DNA from: Ipomoea triloba
Lineage: Eukaryota; Streptophyta; Magnoliopsida; Solanales; Convolvulaceae
NCBI RefSeq assembly: GCF_003576645.1
Contig: NC_044923.1
Location: 15,270,003 to 15,334,002, forward strand
Length of the DNA stretch: 64,000 nucleotides
Direction of reading: 5' to 3'
Part shown: positions 57,510 through 64,000 of the stretch, one piece after another
Layout of the letters: each line of letters starts with the position of its first letter
Numbering within the stretch: position 1 is the first letter of the stretch
The notes under the pieces: model-generated
Database searches by the model: none
The model's input: the letters and a program-made list of their open reading frames with translations, nothing else
Told to the model about the DNA's origin: nothing
Made by a program: the position numbers and the translations under genes

Positions 57510-59050
57510 ATAAAAAAAAATTGCATAGTTTAAAATAAAATATTATGCTTAGGAAAAATATGCATAAAATTAAACATTAAACTCATATATTCCAAACAAA
57601 TTGCATTACGTGAAACAATTTTTAATATGAGCTTTCAAAGTATAAAATTAATATTCAAACACTAATAGTTCAAACCAAAAGGTACCTAGCATTTTGAATA
57701 ATGATGTAATGAATATATACTTTGAAAATTTCAAACTGTAAACCCATGGTAAAATGTTTTAATGCATAAAAATCAAATTTATGAGAAATAAATTGAATTT
57801 ACGAGAACTAAATTAAATTTACTAATTTTAACAATATCAAATCAAAAGGATATGTTGTCATTTGTAAATCAAAATCTCACAAACTCTAATTGCATATATA
57901 ATTAAACCTAATATTATGCACTTACTGTGATCAAATGCATGAAACAATCCAAAGAGTATGAATCATACATAACCAAATATGGGCCATAACATTAATCTTA
58001 ATTCAAAGGCTAAATGAATTATGGAATAAATGTACAATAATGACAGTAGTCAGTTGCCAAAAAAAAAATCATATCTGAAGCATTGCCACAAACATAATTG
58101 AAAATAATTCAGGATTCATAAATAAAACCATAATAATAATGTTAGCATTAAAGTATTAATGGTAATAAGTAACCTTATAATCACCTTTAACATATAATAA
58201 TAACAACCAAAGTATGGTAATACACCTTCTTTAATATTTCCATTTTCCTTAATGAAATAAAATGTGGCAATTACAATTTATATATAGCAGTTAACTATAA
58301 CTGTAGCACTAATTACCAAAAATAATGATAAAAAAAACTTAATGAATTACCTTAATGATGCAAATCGCATCCCCATAGTGCTAAAATTCCCTCCATCTTC
58401 AGCGCCAGTAACCTCGATGCAGCGTCCAATGATACTTAACGATTTAATGGTAGGACTTAATTACCATTATCAATAATCACCAAATAGGTAATCTTTCCAA
58501 ACATAATAGATTACCAAGCAGAAATAATAATTATTATGAAAGGTAATAAACGAGATTAGCCCCTAAACTTAATAACAGTAACCAAAAAAATTGTCAATTA
58601 AGTATAATAACGACAAAACTGTTATTAAGGGGATGTCTAATGTCAATCTCATATCACCACATAATAACTGACCAAGACTATAATGTCTTCTAGGGAGACT
58701 GAAATTAGGATAATAATCAAATTACCATTGTAAAGGCAATATACCAACTATATTACTCACTATATTATTTAAGGAATCAATATTATTATTAAGGCCCTGA
58801 AAGCTATTGATAGATCAACTTAAGTAATAGCTATTATTTTTAATGGCCAAAATAAAAATTATAATCCTTAAGTCCTTAATGACTCATAAGCAAGCCAATG
58901 CAATAATTATAGCACTTAATTGCTCAACTTAGGCCTATGATTCTTAATGGCCCAAATGAGCTATAATGATGGATGAAAAATGATCTAGTACTAAAATAGA
59001 TCCAAACTTAATATTATTGCCAATTATGAATACCATTAACAAAATATGGT
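57510..59050. other. AT-rich non-coding DNA
   Basis: No gene, RNA or transposon end recognised. Many TAATAATAATTACC-like phrases. Confidence 0.5.
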
Positions 59051-59052
59051 AG

Positions 59053-59160
59053 TCAGGCCAAAGACCTTGTGGTCAAGTGGCATTCGGTGTCCCGATTAAC
59101 ACTCTCACATGAATGATGGGAGTGGGTTCGAGCCTCAGTGGAGACAGTAAGTTGAGATTA
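59053..59160 (+). repeat. tRNA-derived SINE copy 3, diverged
   Basis: GGCCAAAGACCTTGTGGTCA and B box GGTTCGAGCCTC at 59125 match the other copies. The part between them differs (TTCGGTGTCCCGATTAAC), so it is a different subfamily. Confidence 0.7.
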
Positions 59161-59564
59161 AATGAGAAACCAAACAAGCTGCCATAATGCCCTAAATTTG
59201 GCCTAAGGATCCAAAATTGAATGATATATCTTATGAGTTACTAATATGCTAAATCCAACCTTAATGCATGTTTTTATAAATGTATAATAATTTTTTTAAG
59301 AATGTATGATAATTATAATAACAAAATAATTATTTGATAAATATACATAGTATACTTGGATTTGCAAATTAATATATTACTACCCCATATCTATCCTAAA
59401 TAAATTGCAATACTGCAGGCAATTTTATATAAATCTCAATATCAAATTAAAATTCAAATAGCAAATTTAAAACTTAATATTTGCCTATAATTGAATCATA
59501 ATTTAATTATGAATTTAATGCCAAAAATTAATAGAAAACTAAAGGGCATCAATATTTCAAATGA

Positions 59565-59966
59565 GAGTCAATTCCATTTTTAGTCCTAGATTTATAGGTG
59601 ACAATCCACTTTTAGTCCTTTTTTATTAGAACATCCACTTTTTGTCCTAGTATTATTGTGGCATGCCCATTTTTGATCCTTTATCAACAAATCAATTTAA
59701 ATATCGTTAAATACAAGGACATTTCGGTCTTCAATTATGTATGTTTTCAAACAAATAAACATAAAAAATATAGTGGTTTAACATATTTTGAATAGAAAAG
59801 GTTGAAATATCTTTGTATTTAACAATATTTTAACGATTTTGTTGATGGGAGGACCAAAATTGGTCATGCCACAATAATACTAGAACCAAATGAAGATGTT
59901 TTAATAAAAAAAAGACTAAAAGTAAATTGTCACCTATAAATCTAGGACCAAAAATGGAATTAACTA
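59565..59966. mobile_element. MITE, GAGTTAATTC family, second copy
   Basis: The ends are GAGTCAATTCCATTTTTAGT and, reversed, TAGTTAATTCCATTTTTGGT; the arms match for about 135 bp. The flanks TTCAAATGA and TTCAAATAA (59556-59564, 59967-59975) are a 9-bp duplication with one change. Confidence 0.82.
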
Positions 59967-60289
59967 TTCAAATAAACGAGCAATTACTATGTATTTACCA
60001 TTTGCCAAAACAATTTACAATATTAATTAAGGTAATATTAATATTGCAATATTAAACTAAATATAATTACCATACCAAAATTAATATATAATTATGATGG
60101 TCTGCATGGTCAATTAGTATTAGACATTGGACATTATTATTATTATTATTATTTTTTTTTTTTTTTTTGGTAAGTGTAATTGCATATTCTTATTACATAA
60201 ATAATTTTGACCTTTCTTCTCCACTCATGCATTATGTTAATATAGGAAGCTGTAACTCAAATATAACAAACTCAACCTAAGTTTGGAGA

Positions 60290-60990
60290 TTCAAATGCAT
60301 GGTACGAGGTAGTCGGTGGTTTCAAGAAAGGAGGGTGTGTTTTTGAATTCAGATCAGATACCCAACACTACTTCCCTAAGGCCGCGAGGCAAATGAATTC
60401 AAAATATGGATAATCATCTGCACATACAGCTTGTGAAGAACAAATTAAGCAATTAAAGGAAGAGAACAAGCAGATCATGAACAAATTTCAATGGCTCAAA
60501 TCTCAATTTGCTGCATCTAGTGGTGAAAATCCGCAGTGGTTCCAATCTACTAATCATAATTTGCATAGAGCCTGTAGCAATAAAAAAAAAAAGAAAAGAT
60601 CAAAGATTCTAACTTTTTTTTGTGATGCTACTTGTGACTATAAATGTAGGAACTACTTTGATTTGTATAGTAGCATTTTAGAATTAGAAACTAGTTTTTT
60701 GGAGGTGGATATTAGAATTGAAACATTATGTGTAACTAAATTTGCTCATGAAATGTATAATCTTTGTAGTGATAATTTGTATGAAAGTGTCAATAGAAAC
60801 TATAAATTTTTAAAAACTAATTATTTATTGTGGTCGGAAAACTCAGAACCCGTCTAACTATTCTGGTAGCCATTGTTTCCAACCACTTCCTCCGCTGATC
60901 GAAAATAGCTACGAAGAATTTTTCGGATACCCAAAGTGATCAGAACAGGTGCTCTAGACCGGATTAAGGCAAGTGGTCGGAAATCCGTTG
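60290..60990 (+). other. Unidentified ORF region, possible transposon fragment
   Basis: A frame from before 60430 reads CEEQIKQLKEENKQIMNKFQ and stays open to TAA 60855-60857 (from ATG 60477, 126 codons). The start resembles the coiled-coil tail of plant En/Spm-type transposases. The later part is Lys-, Cys- and Asn-rich and not recognised. TGGTCGGAAA words follow at 60832 and 60970. Assignment is weak. Confidence 0.3.
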
Positions 60991-60999
60991 ATTTCCAAC

Positions 61000-61500
61000 A
61001 ATGATGCTTAACATTTTTATTTGTTTTTGTAATTCAAAATTTTCACCATTGAGCACAATAACTAATCTCTTTGCTGATTTGTGAACACATTTAAGGGTGT
61101 GATATCTAGCTTGGAGATTTAATATTGTTCCATACCCTCAAAGGATCGGATGGGTGAATTCAATTCATTCCACTATACTTAACCACGCCCGAAATTACAT
61201 ATTTACATGCATGTTTAACATGTCTAGACTTCTTGAATTATTTATTGAGTTGGGGCTATTGAGCCAATTTGGGACCCAATCTTTAATCAAATGGTAACAA
61301 CAACAAACTTGGAGGATGAAAGAGCTTAGCTAGAGATTGGAGAATGATGATACAAGTAATATACAAGTGATTGTATTCTTTGGTTATTAATATGTTAATG
61401 GCGATCATGTCAGCGATAACCACAATTTTCTAAAATATAGATACAGAGATTAACGAAACATTAAGGGAAAAAATCCCAATTATAAACTTATGTTGTTGGT
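61000..61500. other. Non-coding, downstream of the KNOX gene
   Basis: No gene seen. It probably includes the KNOX 3' UTR near 61440-61521. Confidence 0.5.
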
Positions 61501-61521
61501 TGCTCTTCGATCAAACCTCGT

Positions 61522-62816
61522 CTATGAGTCATCGGATGAGAAGAGTTGTCCGGTAAGATTCTCCATAACAGCTAACTGCATACTTTCTGAAGGCTTCCAA
61601 TGCCGCTTCCTTTGATTTATAAACCAGTTGTTGATCTGTTTCTGATCCAGTCCCGTTGATTCCGCCAACGCAATCTTGTCTGCTTCCTGTATTATTCATT
61701 ATACAATAACAACATAACCATCCTAACAATTAAAGATACTCATCTCATAGTAAAAGCCTAAATAAACCAATTGATTCATGTTACAATCCAGCCACTTGGT
61801 GCTGGACTTGGCCCTTCACTAGCCTCCGCCCAACAATTCCTCCCTGCCCCCCACACCTACCAGTGTCGAACTTGTGACCGATACACTTGTTAAGATCAAG
61901 CATTTATTACTAGTTTACTATGCCAAAAGCTACCGCCAATAGTGAAAACTCAACTTTATTTCATTATACCTTCACATTTTCAAAAGGCATAGTAGTGGAC
62001 TTGGCCCTTCAAGCCTCTACCCAACAATCCCCTAACCACCTACCAGACGCTTGGTTGGAAGAAATAAATTACGAGGGAAAGAAATTGTAATTCGGTGAGA
62101 AAAAAAATAATGTGAGAATAAAGTAAGAATTCAAATTACATTTTTTGGTAGGCAAAAATAAAATTTATGGGAAGAAAGGAAAAGACTAAAATGTCCTTTG
62201 TAATAATAATAATAATAATAATCAAGGGTAATTTTGTAATTTCATCTTCTTTTTTTTTCATTCCATCCACCCTGAATTGGAATTCATAAGGGGAGCCCTA
62301 TGAATTTTAATTCCACAAATAAAAAGAATTGTAATTCTGTTGAATTACAACCCCCTCCAACCAAATAATGTAATTCTGTTCCGCACAGAATTAAGTAGTA
62401 ATTGAATTACAACTATTGTCTACCAAACAAGTCCTTAGTGCTTGACTTGGCATTTCATTGACCCCGGCCCAATAATTACATAGAATTATTATTAATTCAT
62501 GCTAAGGTCGATCAAAAGTATACCCTTTTTAGTCAATATCGTAACAGATAGTGAATATTATGTAACGATCTTACCGTAGGATAGGGCCACTTGTAGTGAT
62601 CACTCCACCAATCAAGCAAAGTTTGCCTTGCCTCTTTTGGGAGCTTCCCTTTCTTTTTCTTCTTGGAGAATTCGAGTTTTAAACTACTCAAATGGCTACC
62701 ATACTTGCGCAACAGTGTATTCTTAAGCTGCCGGTCTTCAGTCTTTGTGATTGATTCTTGAATGTCTGTCTCCCCACCACTGTCTTCCTCATCCGATGAT
62801 ACTCCTCCACTCTCAT
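61522..62816 (-). CDS. Class I KNOX homeobox transcription factor, last two exons (partial)
   Basis: KNOX proteins are TALE homeodomain factors that keep shoot meristem cells undifferentiated and act in the nucleus with BELL partners. The exons are 62575..62816 and 61522..61686. The first starts after GCAG (62817) in phase with one base from an upstream exon. It encodes an acidic stretch ([16 protein letters not shown]), the ELK domain ([35 protein letters not shown]) and the first homeodomain helices to [12 protein letters not shown], then donor ACG|GTAA. The second starts [20 protein letters not shown], then [14 protein letters not shown], the TALE recognition helix, and ends FSSDDS and TAG. 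The intron position before E(A/G)DK is the one conserved in KNOX genes. The short C-terminus and [14 protein letters not shown] fit KNAT2/KNAT6 rather than STM or BP. The KNOX1 and KNOX2 exons are beyond 64000. Confidence 0.95.
61790..62040 (-). repeat. SINE-like sequence in the KNOX intron
   Basis: The minus strand has a B-box-like AGTTCGACACTGG near 61862 and GGGCCAAGTCCAGCACCAAG. Related phrases (GGACTTGGCCCTTC) recur at 61990 and 62435. Probably two or three decayed copies. Confidence 0.4.
62050..62430. mobile_element. hAT-like MITE in the KNOX intron
   Basis: GCTTGGTTGGAAGAAATAAA at the left and CTACCAAACAAGTCC at the right, with AATTGTAATTCTGTTGAATT inside, fit the MITE type also seen near 20610. 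Boundaries are approximate. Confidence 0.45.
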
Positions 62817-62999
62817 CTGCCACACATACATTCACATCTATTTTATTCTTCAATCTTCACACCCATAATGTTGTTTGCTACATAATACCCTTTTTAGAAA
62901 ATATATATATATATAGATTGGACAAATTGCACTTTTAATCCAAAAATTTAGAACTGAATAATGATTTTTTTTTACTTTAGTTGTTTTGTGTTTGTGGCA

Positions 63000-63490
63000 C
63001 ACAAAATAGAGTAATTATTATATGGATCATAATCCATATAGATGTGTAGACTATAAATATAAAAAAAAAATACATTATTTGTATACATAAAATATATTAT
63101 TTGAGTGCTAAAAGTTTATATTAATTTTATTTGGTAAAATAGTTAGTTAATTATCAGTTAATTTTGACTTATATGACCACTATTAGCTGTTTAACTTGAT
63201 TAAAAAATTAATATAAATGTTTGATTAATCAGTTTTCTATAACTCTAAAATGTTAGACAACTTTTTCAATTAGATTTTTGAGAAAAAAAAAAATTATACG
63301 AAACAACTATTAGCTAACAACTAATTTACCAAACACATTTTTCTATAATCGGCTATGTTATTAACTAGTCATACTCTCTAACCAAATCAGCTAATAGTCA
63401 TTTAAGAAACAGAGTCATAATGTTGTGTAATATTAAATAATGTACATTCAACGCACAAATAATATATTTTTAACATATTAAAAATAAAAT
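63000..63490. mobile_element. GGTCCA-family MITE with nested MITE, diverged
   Basis: The outer arms (TGGATCATAATCCATATAGA; AATAATATATTTTTAACATA) and inner ends (TTATTTGGTAAAATAG; ATTTAAGAAACAGAGTC) match the pair at 36175-36720 but are older. The inner element entered a different point of the outer one. It lies in the KNOX intron. Confidence 0.65.
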
Positions 63491-63599
63491 TATTTTGTAT
63501 TCCTAGAAAGTATATTTTCAAAATTGAATTGAAAGACTCACAATATATCATTCATACGGAGTATTTCATATGTAAATGAAACGTTATTAATTAAATTAG

Positions 63600-63925
63600 G
63601 CACGTAAAATGAGAGGAAATAAAGAGATGAAGCATAGAAAGGATCCAAGGGTTTAGGTGATGGGGCAGAAAAAATAAAAGGCATGATTGGACAGAACAAC
63701 AAACAGTGTAATGGGATTTGACAGCCACTACTACTAGTCTACTACTACAAGTCTACAAGTAAAGAGAAAAAGTTTTTGAGAGACCAAATCAGAGCAGAAG
63801 AAGGTCTGAGAGGGACGGGATAGTTGGCAGCGTAAAGCGCGGGAGTCCATGTGACACCTTCCGCCACCCGCCCTATCCGGGGATTTCCTAACATACCCCC
63901 TCTCCCCCTTGTCCATATGATTTTG
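63600..63925. other. GC-rich non-coding patch in the KNOX intron or upstream
   Basis: Around 63800-63905 the sequence is GC-rich and complex (GGCAGCGTAAAGCGCGGGAG, CCTTCCGCCACCCGCCCTAT) between AT-rich MITE and microsatellite DNA. It has no recognised coding frame. It could be a conserved non-coding element of the KNOX gene. Confidence 0.35.
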
Positions 63926-63935
63926 TCCCTACCCA

Positions 63936-63937
<2 letters not shown>

Positions 63938-64000
<63 letters not shown>
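63938..64000. repeat. (AT)n microsatellite at window end
   Basis: At least 31 AT units running off the window. Confidence 0.95.

Overview
The window is nuclear DNA from a flowering plant, most likely a eudicot. It is AT-rich, has spliced genes with plant-type products, and is dominated by plant transposable elements (Ty1/copia, Athila-like Ty3/gypsy, hAT, CACTA, Mutator-type TIR elements, SINEs). The repeat style suggests an asterid such as a morning-glory relative, but that is a guess from pattern only. Two runs of N mark assembly gaps at 12547-12611 and 56594-57171.

Only three host genes can be supported. On the minus strand at 2387-3573 is the long first coding exon of plant translation initiation factor eIF4B; its 3' exons are not recognisable here. 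On the plus strand at 32115-33890 is a complete two-exon NRT3.1/NAR2.1 gene, the partner subunit of high-affinity nitrate transporters. On the minus strand at 61522-62816 are the last two exons of a class I KNOX homeobox gene (ELK domain plus homeodomain, KNAT2/6-like); its 5' exons lie beyond position 64000. These genes are functionally unrelated and do not form a cluster.

Layout. 1-6300: eIF4B exon and small inverted-repeat elements. 6313-20309: a decayed copia element (target duplication AGTAT) carrying two nested insertions, a Mutator-type element at 8504-9383 (9-bp duplication) and an 8.7-kb non-autonomous Athila-like element at 9735-18452 (duplication CGCCA). 20847-26503: a TIR element, then a truncated minus-strand relative of the Athila-like element with a tandemly duplicated ORF. 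26504-29245: hAT transposase remnant. 31025-31785: end of a minus-strand gypsy element. 32-34 kb: NRT3.1 and a solo LTR. 36-41 kb: nested MITEs, a retroposon with a 15-bp duplication, and the 3' part of a second Athila-like element. 43220-45539: an intact-ended CACTA element. 45884-50626: a 4.7-kb TIR element holding a solo LTR. 51-60 kb: MITEs, SINEs and AT-rich DNA. 61.5-64 kb: the KNOX gene end.

The most interesting material is in the non-autonomous Athila-like families. They encode ORFs that are not gag-pol, carry arrays of CG-rich palindromes just upstream of the LTR TATA box, and have a short stem-loop in the 3' non-coding region. Three copies of that stem-loop show two compensatory base-pair changes, which points to a selected RNA structure.
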